From JAHBXL01 sp964409775 (lineage in GTDB: Bacteria; Planctomycetota; Phycisphaerae; Phycisphaerales; UBA1924), in NCBI GenBank assembly GCA_964409775.1, contig CAYPEI010000011.1, positions 1 to 64,000 of the forward strand: DNA of 64,000 nt, read 5' to 3'. Position numbers and translations under genes: made by a program. Positions 8,904 through 16,578 of this stretch are shown piece after piece; the stretch's first letter is position 1; every line of letters starts with the position of its first letter. A model generated the notes under the pieces. That model did no database searches. It had not been told where the DNA came from and worked only from the letters and a program-made list of their open reading frames with translations.

Positions 8904-9503
8904 ATGAAGGTCTGCATTCCGTGCGTCGCTGCCGTTCTCGCCATTGCCGGAGCCGCGGCGGTTTCGTTCTCCGTGCCCTCGGCCAGCGCCGTCGCACCTG
9001 CGCCCGCCCGCGCGGCGTCGTACACGGTTGATCCGGTTCACTCGTCGGTGATCTTCAAGGCGAAGCACAACAACGTCGCCAATTTCTACGGCCGGTTCGA
9101 CGAGGCGTCGGGCACGTTTGCGCTGGAGGAGGGCGGGTCGCTGGACATCAGCATCAAGGCGGACTCGGTGCACTCGGGCAACTCGAAGCGGGACGACCAT
9201 CTCAAGTCGCCGGACTTCTTCTCCGCGAAGGAGTTCGCCGCGATGACGTTCAAGAGCAAGTCGGTAAAGGCCAAGAGCGGCGACGCGTTCGAGGTGATGG
9301 GCGATCTGACGTTCCGCGGCGTGACCAAGCCGCTCACTGTGATGGTGAAGGGCACCGGCATGGGCGAGGCGCGCGGGAAGAAACTCGCGGGGCTGGAGAC
9401 CACGTTCGTGATCAAGCGGTCGGACTTCGGCAGCACGTACGGGGCGGGCGCGCTGTCGGACGAGGTCGAGGTGACCGTGTCGCTGGAGGGCACGGCGGGC
9501 TGA
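8904..9503 (+). CDS. YceI family periplasmic protein
   Basis: 199 residues with AAAGGAAC upstream of the ATG. A signal peptide covers about residues 1-38 (cleavage near ARAASY). The mature part begins YTVDPVHSSVIFKAKH and later has FRGVTKPLTVMV and IKRSDFGSTYGAG, typical of the YceI lipocalin-like barrel that binds polyprenoid or amphiphilic ligands in the periplasm. It is divergent from kbl and followed by a hairpin terminator. Confidence 0.9.
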   Translation: MKVCIPCVAAVLAIAGAAAVSFSVPSASAVAPAPARAASYTVDPVHSSVIFKAKHNNVANFYGRFDEASGTFALEEGGSLDISIKADSVHSGNSKRDDHLKSPDFFSAKEFAAMTFKSKSVKAKSGDAFEVMGDLTFRGVTKPLTVMVKGTGMGEARGKKLAGLETTFVIKRSDFGSTYGAGALSDEVEVTVSLEGTAG

Positions 9504-9535
9504 GGCAGCGCTGAAGAAGGCTTGAGAATCACACG

Positions 9536-9570
9536 ACGGGCGGGCCTCCGGGCCCGCCTGTTCTGCTTTG
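9536..9570 (+). terminator. Intrinsic terminator after the yceI-like gene
   Basis: A perfect 8-bp stem (GGCGGGCC / GGCCCGCC) with a TCCG loop is followed by TGTTCTGCTTTG, moderately T-rich. It starts about 35 bases after the stop codon at 9503 and ends 30 bases before the next start. Confidence 0.65.
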
Positions 9571-9599
9571 ACGGCGCACCGAATGCCGAAGGAGGAATC

Positions 9600-10472
9600 A
9601 TGGACCCTTCCATCTATCAGCCGTGGCTCTTCGGCGTCGGGATCGGGGCGATTGTTGCCGCGATCGTCGGCGGGTTGTTCCTGAAGGCCAAGCCGAGCGC
9701 GGACGGGCGCGCGTTCTCGATCCGTATCGGGAGCATGTGGCCGGGCGCGCTGATGATCGGCGTGTGCGCGGTCGCGGGCTGGGCGGGGTTGATGCGGTCT
9801 GCGCCGCACTGGTCGCCGACCTCGAGCGACGATCGGCTGGGGTGGGTGTTCGCGGGTGTCGCGGTGCTGTCGGTCTTTGCCGGGCTGCTGCAGAGGTCGT
9901 TTGGCGCACGGCTCGGGCTGGCGGCGCTGACAGCGGTGTTCGCCGCGGCGTTTACGGTGTATTCGCCGAGCGCGGGCATCGGCGCGCTGGGCGGGAGGTT
10001 GATGACGATCGGGCTGAGCGCGGCGGGGATGCTGCTTGGCGCGGCGTCCCTGGGCGCGCTGGAATGGCGGGGACGGAGGATCAGCGCGGCGGTCATACTG
10101 ACGGGGATGGGGCTGGCGGTCGGTGCAGCGCTCATGCTCGCGAGCAGTTCGCGGAGCGGGTTCTTCGCGTGGTCGATTGTCCCGGCGGCGGCGATCGCCA
10201 CGGCGCTCTGCACGTTGCGGAAGGGCGCGGCGATCGGGAGCGCAGCGCACGTGTGCGGGGCGTGCATCCTCGGCGGGACAGTTGTGGGCGGGTTTGTCTA
10301 CAGCGATCTCAAGTGGATCAGCGCGGCGATCTTCGCGGTGTGCCCGGCGCTGTCGCTGATGGCCGATGCGGTGCTGACGCCGATGCTCAAGCCCCGCATG
10401 GCGGCGCTGGCGTGCATCCTGGCGTCGGCGGTCCCCGCGGCGGCGGCGATCGCGATTTCCCTTCGGCTGTGA
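9600..10472 (+). CDS. Polytopic membrane protein of unknown function
   Basis: 290 residues, strong Shine-Dalgarno (GGAGGA 4-5 bases before the ATG at 9600). Nearly the whole sequence is hydrophobic, with about 8-9 predicted membrane helices separated by short basic loops (LKAKPSADGRA, LEWRGRRISA, LKPRMA). There are no recognisable transport or enzymatic motifs and no extracytoplasmic domain. It lies between a terminator and tRNA-Arg, so it is probably monocistronic. Confidence 0.65.
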   Translation: MDPSIYQPWLFGVGIGAIVAAIVGGLFLKAKPSADGRAFSIRIGSMWPGALMIGVCAVAGWAGLMRSAPHWSPTSSDDRLGWVFAGVAVLSVFAGLLQRSFGARLGLAALTAVFAAAFTVYSPSAGIGALGGRLMTIGLSAAGMLLGAASLGALEWRGRRISAAVILTGMGLAVGAALMLASSSRSGFFAWSIVPAAAIATALCTLRKGAAIGSAAHVCGACILGGTVVGGFVYSDLKWISAAIFAVCPALSLMADAVLTPMLKPRMAALACILASAVPAAAAIAISLRL

Positions 10473-10509
10473 CGGGAAGCGTCAGGCTTGGCGCGGAGAG
10501 AGAGGGAAG

Positions 10510-10582
10510 TACGCCCGGAGGGATTCGAACCCCCGACTTTCGGTTCCGAAGACCGACGCTCTATCCACTGAGCTACGGGCGC
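10510..10582 (-). tRNA. tRNA-Arg (anticodon TCG)
   Basis: Cloverleaf read on the minus strand: acceptor GCGCCCG with CGGGCGT (closing G-T pair), D-arm GCTC...GAGC, anticodon stem TCGGT/ACCGA with loop CTTCGGA (anticodon TCG, reading CGA codons), T-arm with TTCGAAT. The discriminator is A and the 3' CCA is not encoded. It is 73 nucleotides with no variable-loop extension. Confidence 0.95.
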
Positions 10583-10677
10583 GACGGGACACTTTAGGCC
10601 GGGTTCGCCGGCGCTCCGGCGGGCGGCGGCCGGGTCGCTCGCATCGCGCCGGACTTGAGATACACTTGGTCCCAGCC

Positions 10678-10905
10678 ATGTTTCGCCGCCTGTTCTTCGA
10701 TGATTTCGACATCCGCGCCGAGTTCGCGCGGCGGCTGCACTCATCGTGGCTGACGCGGGCGCTGCGGGCCGGTGCGAAGTTGCCGCGGATACCCACGAGA
10801 CTGGTGCGGGACGGCGGGTTCACCAACCTGGTGAGCACACCGGAGGGGCGTGAGTGGGCGGATCGGTGGTGGGAGGAAGCCCTGCAGGCACCGGACCCGC
10901 CCTGA
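10678..10905 (+). CDS. Small hypothetical protein
   Basis: 75 residues beginning MFRRLFFDDFDIRAEFARRL, with no clear Shine-Dalgarno. It is charged with several Trp near the C-terminus (REWADRWWEE) and has no signal peptide or membrane segment. I do not recognise the family. Length and composition look coding, but the evidence is modest. Confidence 0.45.
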   Translation: MFRRLFFDDFDIRAEFARRLHSSWLTRALRAGAKLPRIPTRLVRDGGFTNLVSTPEGREWADRWWEEALQAPDPP

Positions 10906-11040
10906 AACGGGGCGTTGTCTGCCGGAGTTCCGCTCGCCATCAGGAGCGATGTCGGTGTTTGGCCGATGGAGCGGGTAGAGTTCGGAAGAGCCGAACAGCG
11001 ACCGATCGGTCGGCATCAGACATCGTCCCGGAGCGAATGA

Positions 11041-12012
11041 ATGTCCGCAACTGCCGTCACTTCCGCCGCGACCACCACGAGCCTGAGCGGCAACTGGGTT
11101 CTGAAGCAGGTTGTCTTTCTGATCGTGCTGCTGGTCTTTGGGTTCTGGGGGCTGGCTGATGCCCTGTACTTCTATCCGCGTCGCGGGCTGGAAGACGCGT
11201 CGTTCAAACTGCGGAACTATCTCGCCGCGGCCTCGGAGGCGGGCCGGCTGATCCCCGCGGAGATCGCGGTCGCGGACCCGAAGGGTGCGCTCGCCGAGTT
11301 GTCGCCGCGGATGGAACAGTTGTTCAAAGCGACGACCGCGACGGGTGTCGAATCGCGCGGCGCGAAGGTGGAGTTTGCGCGGGGACAGTGGCTCGAAGCG
11401 CTGGCCCGCGCGTGGAAACTGACAACCGAGCCGCAGGTGGTGGTCTCGCCGGGGCAGTTGCCCAAGGACTTTGTCGACGCGGCGACCCGCACGGTGCGGT
11501 ATGACCCAGTCCGCGGCATCGGCCTTGTGGTGTCGCAGCCGGGTGCGACGCCGGTCGAGATTCCGCCGCAGAGGCTGCTGGGAGAACTGGTTCAGAAATG
11601 GAACACCCGGGACCAGGTCAAGCCGCTGTCGGGCTATGACATGCCGCTGCAGTGGGTGTTCGTCGCGGTCGGCTTTGTCGGCGGGGCGTGGATCCTGCTG
11701 ACGATGGTCCGTGCGGGCGCGAGGAAGTACCGCTGGGACCCGCAGACACAGACGCTGACGCTGCCGGGGGGCGAGTCGTTCACGCCGAACGATGTGAAGG
11801 AGTTTGACAAGCGCCGGTGGCACCGGCTGTTTGTCACGGTCAACCTGAAGAGCGGGGCGGCGCACACGTTCGACCTGCTGCGATATGTGCCGCTGGAGGA
11901 GTGGATCCTGGCGATGGAGCGCACGGCGTTCCCGGAGTCGGCGGTGGCGGAGCAGCCGGAGGCGGCGACGGTCGGTGCGGGAAACAGTGAGGGCGAGAAT
12001 CCGAACCAGTGA
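11041..12012 (+). CDS. Membrane protein of unknown function (two TM segments)
   Basis: 323 residues; GGAG lies 8 bases before the ATG. One membrane helix at ~22-46 is followed by an extracytoplasmic domain (~50-200), and a second helix at ~201-226 is followed by a cytoplasmic domain. The cytoplasmic part (KYRWDPQTQTLTLPGG, NDVKEFDKRRWHRLFV) resembles a PH-like beta domain that may sit at the membrane. It is followed 51 bases later by a DUF456 protein on the same strand and may be co-transcribed with it. Confidence 0.65.
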   Translation: MSATAVTSAATTTSLSGNWVLKQVVFLIVLLVFGFWGLADALYFYPRRGLEDASFKLRNYLAAASEAGRLIPAEIAVADPKGALAELSPRMEQLFKATTATGVESRGAKVEFARGQWLEALARAWKLTTEPQVVVSPGQLPKDFVDAATRTVRYDPVRGIGLVVSQPGATPVEIPPQRLLGELVQKWNTRDQVKPLSGYDMPLQWVFVAVGFVGGAWILLTMVRAGARKYRWDPQTQTLTLPGGESFTPNDVKEFDKRRWHRLFVTVNLKSGAAHTFDLLRYVPLEEWILAMERTAFPESAVAEQPEAATVGAGNSEGENPNQ

Positions 12013-12063
12013 TGGGCGCGGCTGAAGGGCGGGCGCGGTGGCCGCGGCACGTGGAGAACGCGC

Positions 12064-12591
12064 GTGGAGATCGTGGCCGCGAGCATCGTCGTTGTGGCCG
12101 CGCTTCTGGGCGTTGTGCTCACGGCGGCGACCCTGCCGGGGATCTGGCTGATGATCCTGGCCGCGGCGGGGTGTCAGGCGTGGCTCATGCTGCGCGAGCC
12201 GCCGGTGCAGATGTTTGAATGGTGGACGCTGGGCGCGTGCATCATCATCGGGCTCGTCGCCGAGGGCGTGGAGATCTTCGCATCGGCGGTGGGCGCGAAG
12301 AAGGCGGGGGGGACGCGGCGCGGCGCGATCGGCTCGGTGATCGGCGCGCTGGCGGGCGCGCTGCTCGGTACGGTGTTGATCCCGGTGCCGATCCTGGGGA
12401 CGATCGTCGGCGCGGCGCTGGGCGCGGGGGGCGGGGCGATGATCGCGGAGCGGCACGAGGGGCGGAAGACCTGGCGCGAGGCCTCGACGATCGGGGCCGG
12501 GGCGGCGGTGGGGCGGCTGGCGGCGACGGTGGCCAAGGTCGGCTTCGCGTGCGTGGTGGCGGCGATCCTGGGCACGGCGGCGTTCGTATGA
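12064..12591 (+). CDS. DUF456 domain membrane protein
   Basis: 175 residues from a GTG start with GGAG 8 bases upstream. The sequence is hydrophobic with the DUF456 layout: two N-terminal helices with LPGIWLMILAAA, a cytoplasmic loop, then Gly-rich helices (ALAGALLGTVLIPVPILG, GAALGAGGGA) and a conserved-looking AERHEGRKTWREA segment. The role of the family is not established. It is probably in an operon with the gene at 11041. Confidence 0.75.
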   Translation: MEIVAASIVVVAALLGVVLTAATLPGIWLMILAAAGCQAWLMLREPPVQMFEWWTLGACIIIGLVAEGVEIFASAVGAKKAGGTRRGAIGSVIGALAGALLGTVLIPVPILGTIVGAALGAGGGAMIAERHEGRKTWREASTIGAGAAVGRLAATVAKVGFACVVAAILGTAAFV

Positions 12592-12753
12592 GATTCGCTG
12601 ATCGTGAAGACGGCGTGAAGGCCGAGTTGCCACCGAGAGTCGGCAGTCCGGTTCAATCCCGGGTGTCGCGGAGCCGATAGGTCCAGTAACATGGACGCCG
12701 GCCAGGGAGGGCGTGGGGAAGGCGCGGGGCGGGGGAGGAGTTTTCAGCAAGCG

Positions 12754-14304
12754 ATGTCCACAGTGGCACGACACGAATCGGCGACCGGGCGCCCCGACAA
12801 GCGTTCGGGCATCAGGCATGCGCGAGAGACACAGGCCGAGCCTGAGACCGCGAGCGAGACGGGCGTCAAGCACTTTGTGCTGGACACCAACGTTTTGCTG
12901 CACAACCCCAACGCGCTGTTTGTGTTCAAGGAGAACCATGTCGTCATCCCGTTCGCGGTGATCGAGGAACTCGACAAACTCAAGCGGCAGAACGACGACA
13001 TCGGGCGGAACGCGCGGGAGTGCATCCGACACCTGGACCGTCTTCGCTCGCGAGGGAAACTGATCGAGGGCGTGCGCTGGCCCGCGGCGAGCCCGACCGT
13101 CGGGCAGGCATCGTCGGCGGGCGAGGAGCCGGGCGCGGCCGGGCCGGGCGCGGCCGAGGGCTGGGATGTCCGCATCGACGTGGCCGAGCACACCCGGCCG
13201 AACGTGCTGCGCGAGGATTCGCCGGACAACCGGATCATCGCCGTCGCGTGGAGCCTGCACACGCAGGGCAAGCGCGCGGTGTTCGTGTCCAAGGACCTGA
13301 ACGCGCGGATCAAGTCCGATGCGCTGGGCATCCGGACGGAGGACTTCGAGAACCAGAAGGTTGACGCCGACCGGCTGTACCGCGGGTTCTACGAGATCCC
13401 GGCGGGGGGCGAACTGATCGACGAGTTGTACGCCGAGCGGATGCTGGCGGTCGAGCGGCTGGCCGATGCGCTCAACGACACCGACGAGGAGGGGATGGTC
13501 TACAAGCGGGAACTGTTCGCCAATCAGTTCCTGATTCTCAAGGACATCAAGGACGAGAGCCACACGGGGCTTTCGCGGCGGCTCGCGGACACGGATCACC
13601 TGATCCCGGTGAGCAACCCGCGGAAGCCGACGTTCGGCATCATCTCGCGGAACGTTCAGCAGACGATGGCGATGGACCTGCTGCTGGATGACGAGGTGCG
13701 GCTGGTGACGCTGCTGGGCTCGGCGGGCACGGGTAAGACGCTGCTCGCGGTCGCGGCGGGCATGGCCAAGGTCTTCAACGAGGAGCGGTACGAGAAACTG
13801 CTGGTGGCGCGGCCGATCATGCCCATGGGGCGGGACATCGGGTATCTGCCCGGCGACAAGGACGAGAAACTCACCGCGTGGATGCAGCCGATCTTCGACA
13901 ACCTGACGTATTTGCTCTCGACCCGCGGCAACCCGATGCACCAGTCGGCCGAGAGCCACACGACCGAGCAGCGGATCCGCAAACTCATGGCCGACGGCAA
14001 ACTGGTGCTCGAGCCGTTGACGTACATCCGCGGCCGGAGCATCCCGCACCAGTTCATGATCGTCGACGAGGCGCAGAACCTGACGCCGCACGAGATCAAG
14101 ACGATCGTGTCGCGTGTCGGCGAGGGGACGAAGGTCGTGCTGACGGGCGATATCCAGCAGATCGACAACCCGTACCTGGATCAGTCGTCCAACGGCCTGT
14201 CGTACATCGTCGAGAAGATGAAGGGCATCCCGATCGTGGGGCACGTGATGCTGCCCAAGAGCGAGCGGAGCGAACTGGCGAGCCTCGCGGCGAGCATGTT
14301 GTAG
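12754..14304 (+). CDS. PIN-PhoH family ATPase (PhoH2-type)
   Basis: 516 residues. The N-terminal PIN nuclease domain begins FVLDTNVLLHNPNAL (Asp44 first acidic residue) with later acidic residues around SPDNRIIAVAW. The C-terminal PhoH P-loop ATPase has Walker A LLGSAGTGKTLL near residue 322 and Walker B MIVDEAQN near 435. PIN-PhoH proteins are RNA-unwinding and RNA-cleaving enzymes, sometimes linked to toxin-antitoxin pairs. No antitoxin-like gene is beside it. The start is uncertain: GGAGGAG lies 13 bases before this ATG, and an ATG at 12691 is also in frame. Confidence 0.88.
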   Translation: MSTVARHESATGRPDKRSGIRHARETQAEPETASETGVKHFVLDTNVLLHNPNALFVFKENHVVIPFAVIEELDKLKRQNDDIGRNARECIRHLDRLRSRGKLIEGVRWPAASPTVGQASSAGEEPGAAGPGAAEGWDVRIDVAEHTRPNVLREDSPDNRIIAVAWSLHTQGKRAVFVSKDLNARIKSDALGIRTEDFENQKVDADRLYRGFYEIPAGGELIDELYAERMLAVERLADALNDTDEEGMVYKRELFANQFLILKDIKDESHTGLSRRLADTDHLIPVSNPRKPTFGIISRNVQQTMAMDLLLDDEVRLVTLLGSAGTGKTLLAVAAGMAKVFNEERYEKLLVARPIMPMGRDIGYLPGDKDEKLTAWMQPIFDNLTYLLSTRGNPMHQSAESHTTEQRIRKLMADGKLVLEPLTYIRGRSIPHQFMIVDEAQNLTPHEIKTIVSRVGEGTKVVLTGDIQQIDNPYLDQSSNGLSYIVEKMKGIPIVGHVMLPKSERSELASLAASML

Positions 14305-14398
14305 CGCGGCGCACGGTCCTGGAGGCGTCGCGGCTCTTTTCGCCGCTCTTTCGCGGCCGCGGCTCCGCGACTTCGGGATTGGGCATAGTGTCCGCATC

Positions 14399-15148
14399 AT
14401 GCCCGCCGTCATCTGCGTTCACCTGCTTCCGTCGCTGGCTCCGCAAGGCTGTCTCGCGGGGTCGGCAGCGGTCGTCGTCGACCTGCTCCGCGCTTCGACA
14501 ACGATCTGCGCGGCGCTCCATGCCGGCGCGGCGTGCGTTCGGCCCGTTCTGGAGCCGGAGGAGGCGATGGGATTGCGGGCCGCGCTGGCGCCGCGCGAGT
14601 GCGTCCTCGGCGGTGAGCGCGGCGGCGTGTTGATCCCGGGGTTTGACCTCGGCAACTCGCCGCGGGAGTACACGAGCGGGCGCGTCGGCGGGCGAGAGGT
14701 GATCTTCACGACGACGAACGGGACGCGCGCCATCCACGCGGCATGGGCGGGGGGCGCTTCGCGGATTGTGGTCGGGTGTTTCGCGAACCTCTCCGCGGTC
14801 GTCGACGCGATCGCGCCCGATGGCCGCTCGGTGCACATCCTGTGTGCAGGGACGAACGGGGAGGTCTCGATGGAGGATGTGCTGTGTGCCGGGGCGATGG
14901 TGTCGCGGCTGCGTGCTGCCAGCTTTGCCCATTGCTCGGACGACCAATCGCGGATCGCGGAGCGGTTGTATGAGTCGGCCGCGGCGAAGCCGGGGGGCGT
15001 TCTGGCCGCGCTGAACGAATCGCACGGCGGCCGCAACCTTGTGCGGATCGGTCTGGGCGGCGATGTCGGCGATTGCGCGGAGGTGGACTGCTGCCCGGTC
15101 GTGCCGGAGTTTGATGGTGCAAAGGGAACGATCACGACCGCTGCTTGA
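14399..15148 (+). CDS. comB: Probable 2-phosphosulfolactate phosphatase (ComB)
   Basis: 249 residues, normal length for the family. Motifs typical of ComB: VVVDLLRASTTICAAL near the N-terminus, GERGG, GFDLGNSPREY and IFTTTNGTRA. ComB removes phosphate from 2-phospho-3-sulfolactate, a Mg-dependent step first defined in coenzyme M synthesis but present in many bacteria that lack that pathway. No comA or comC neighbour is seen. Its 3' end overlaps the stop of the minus-strand gene at 15132 by 17 bases. Confidence 0.85.
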   Translation: MPAVICVHLLPSLAPQGCLAGSAAVVVDLLRASTTICAALHAGAACVRPVLEPEEAMGLRAALAPRECVLGGERGGVLIPGFDLGNSPREYTSGRVGGREVIFTTTNGTRAIHAAWAGGASRIVVGCFANLSAVVDAIAPDGRSVHILCAGTNGEVSMEDVLCAGAMVSRLRAASFAHCSDDQSRIAERLYESAAAKPGGVLAALNESHGGRNLVRIGLGGDVGDCAEVDCCPVVPEFDGAKGTITTAA

Positions 15149-15368
15149 ATCGCGGAGCATTCGCTGCTGGGTTCGCAGCGTCGAGCAGCACGATTGCATC
15201 GTCGAACGTCACGCCCAGCAGCGGCAGCGAGCCGTAGACGCCGAACACCGCATCGACCCGCCACGCCGTCGCGCTGCTCCCCTGATCGGCGAGGAACTTC
15301 ACCACGCCCTCCTCGAACCGGTCCGCGTGGCTCAACTGCCCGGTGATCAGCGCCTGCGCCTGTGTCAT
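15132..15368 (-). CDS. Truncated head protein of the repeat locus (module 4, tail lost)
   Basis: 78 residues starting MTQAQALITGQLSHADRF. Residues 1-64 match the head domain of the proteins at 20272 and 17987 almost exactly. After VLLDA the sequence switches to ANPAANAPRFKQRS and stops, so the second part of the head and the whole Cys-rich tail are missing. The ATG overlaps the TGA of the upstream membrane protein (ATGA), with AGGGG 11 bases upstream. Its 3' end runs 17 bases into comB on the other strand. It looks like a deletion end point of the array and may or may not be functional. Confidence 0.6.
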   Translation of the reverse strand: MTQAQALITGQLSHADRFEEGVVKFLADQGSSATAWRVDAVFGVYGSLPLLGVTFDDAIVLLDAANPAANAPRFKQRS

Positions 15369-15553
15369 GCGCTCGCTTCCCCTCGCGATTGTGTCGCCGG
15401 TTGGCCGCATTCCGGGCACTTGGATATCCCCGGAGTCGCCGCGAGGTCGTATCCGCACTTCTGGCAATCGATCGGCCGAAGTCTGCGACGCCTCATCCAG
15501 AGCCAGGCGGCGGGGACGCCCGATGCTAACGCGAGGGCCCACAGCGGGATGAG
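15179..15553 (-). repeat. Dispersed repeat copy 1 (ribbon end plus partial head)
   Basis: Covers the last helix and zinc ribbon of the gene at 15365 and the first ~64 codons of the head gene at 15132. It is nearly identical to the copies at 18341 and 20737. The repeat crosses the border between two genes. Confidence 0.8.
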
Positions 15554-15853
15554 CAATGCGAACACCATATCGGTCGGGTGACTCCACTCGAAGCTTCCCC
15601 AGTAGAGTGTGGGTAGCGGGCGGGTACGACCAATCCACGCGGTCGGTTCTCCCTGATGATCTGCCCACATCGACCTATAGTCGTAACTCAGCATCAGGCA
15701 GCCCCGCCAAATGGCTACACAGTCATCGATACGCAGATGCAGTGATGCTTCCCACCAATATGACAGCAGCCATGTTGCCGATGAGAGTGCTGCGATTATG
15801 GTGAGAAGCCACCTCATCGCGGGAACGGCATTCGAACGAGTGAGGTAAATCAT
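15365..15853 (-). CDS. Membrane protein with C-terminal zinc ribbon (module 4)
   Basis: 162 residues. An N-terminal membrane helix (~13-32) is followed by a ~60-residue external loop with aromatic residues and Cys, a second helix (~92-118), a basic stop-transfer MRRRRLRP, then a cytoplasmic zinc ribbon CQKCGYDL...CPECGQ with four Cys. The ribbon-plus-helix layout is common in Phycisphaerae, but its role is unknown. The stop overlaps the start of the head gene (ATGA), so the two are probably translationally coupled. The last ~50 codons are nearly identical to the end of the gene at 21030, while the rest is not. Confidence 0.7.
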   Translation of the reverse strand: MIYLTRSNAVPAMRWLLTIIAALSSATWLLSYWWEASLHLRIDDCVAIWRGCLMLSYDYRSMWADHQGEPTAWIGRTRPLPTLYWGSFEWSHPTDMVFALLIPLWALALASGVPAAWLWMRRRRLRPIDCQKCGYDLAATPGISKCPECGQPATQSRGEASA

Positions 15854-15866
15854 GGTGTGCTCAAGT

Positions 15867-15894
15867 GTGGGGACGGCCGTCTGGTCGTCCCCGC
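15867..15894 (-). other. Inter-module hairpin
   Basis: A 9-bp stem (GCGGGGACG on the minus strand, one G-T pair) with a 10-base loop lies between the stop at 15922 and the start at 15853. There is no T-run, so it may be a GC-type terminator or an mRNA-stabilising element. Similar hairpins follow the tail genes at 17987 and 20272. Confidence 0.5.
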
Positions 15895-15921
15895 ATTCTG
15901 TCGGGTTTGCTATCGAGCGGT

Positions 15922-16578
15922 TTAGTAATGCCAGTATTGGATCCAGACACAGCCCGCCATCCCGCCAGCAGGGGGAATGCCCGGCGTGATGGTGGGCGGT
16001 ATGTTCGGGTGAGTGCCTGAGCCAACGCCAAGGCAGTCGCCGTTAGCGTTGGGGAAGCATGTGCAGCGGACTTCTGTTCGAACTGTCGGACGGCGGGTGC
16101 CGCTTCCTGTCCCGAGGCTGACGCAACGACAGTCGCGTCCTCCGATGCCTGGAATCGGGTCGCAGTGCCAGTCCGTCCAGTGGCTCGGGCGACCCAGAGG
16201 ATTGGTGGCGGGGTTAGGCGGAATCACGGGCGCAGGAGTCCAGCCGGGCGGCGGTGTTGTCCGCCACTGCGGCGCAGCGACCATCAAGCACCCGCTCGGG
16301 TTGACATACCTCACCGTCGTCGTCGCGGCATACGCGCTGTGCTGCGCCAGCAGCGCGGTCGCATCCAGCGGTGACTCCAGATCAAACGGCCCGTCCATGG
16401 TGCCCTCGGTCGCATCCAGCAGCACGAACGCATCGTGAAACGTCACGCCCACCAGCGGCAGCGAGCCGAACGCTGCGTCCACGCGCGCCACCCTCCCACA
16501 AAGACTCGCTCCGCTGCCGAGGTCGGTTTGAGTCAAGCCCGCTCGGATTCCCTCGAAGCGAACTCGCCGGTTACTCAC
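15922..16578 (-). CDS. Head-tail protein (module 3), Cys-rich, Tyr-ending
   Basis: 218 residues from a GTG that overlaps the stop of the upstream membrane protein (GTGAGTAA). The first ~35 residues (VSNRRVRFEGIRAG...) differ from the other copies. From VDAAFGSLPLVGVTF on, the head matches them up to TTTVRYV. The tail is Pro/Gly-rich with WTDWHC, CRC, CTC and further Cys, and the protein ends CVWIQYWHY. No signal peptide is visible, although the Cys pattern looks like that of an extracellular domain. Family unknown. It shows that head and tail can be exchanged independently. Confidence 0.65.
   Translation of the reverse strand: MSNRRVRFEGIRAGLTQTDLGSGASLCGRVARVDAAFGSLPLVGVTFHDAFVLLDATEGTMDGPFDLESPLDATALLAQHSAYAATTTVRYVNPSGCLMVAAPQWRTTPPPGWTPAPVIPPNPATNPLGRPSHWTDWHCDPIPGIGGRDCRCVSLGTGSGTRRPTVRTEVRCTCFPNANGDCLGVGSGTHPNIPPTITPGIPPAGGMAGCVWIQYWHY
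16279..16494 (-). repeat. Dispersed repeat copy 2 (head only)
   Basis: Covers the head from VDAAFGSLPL to the TTTVRYV region of the gene at 15922. Similarity to the other copies stops abruptly upstream, where ribbon and head start are different. Confidence 0.75.

Noticed and set aside
12754..14304. PIN-PhoH gene as part of a toxin-antitoxin operon
   Set aside because: No small antitoxin-like gene lies upstream; the preceding gene is a DUF456 membrane protein.
10741..14412. Minus-strand frame of over 1200 codons opposite the membrane-protein and PhoH genes
   Set aside because: Overlaps confident plus-strand genes for its whole length and lacks any domain.
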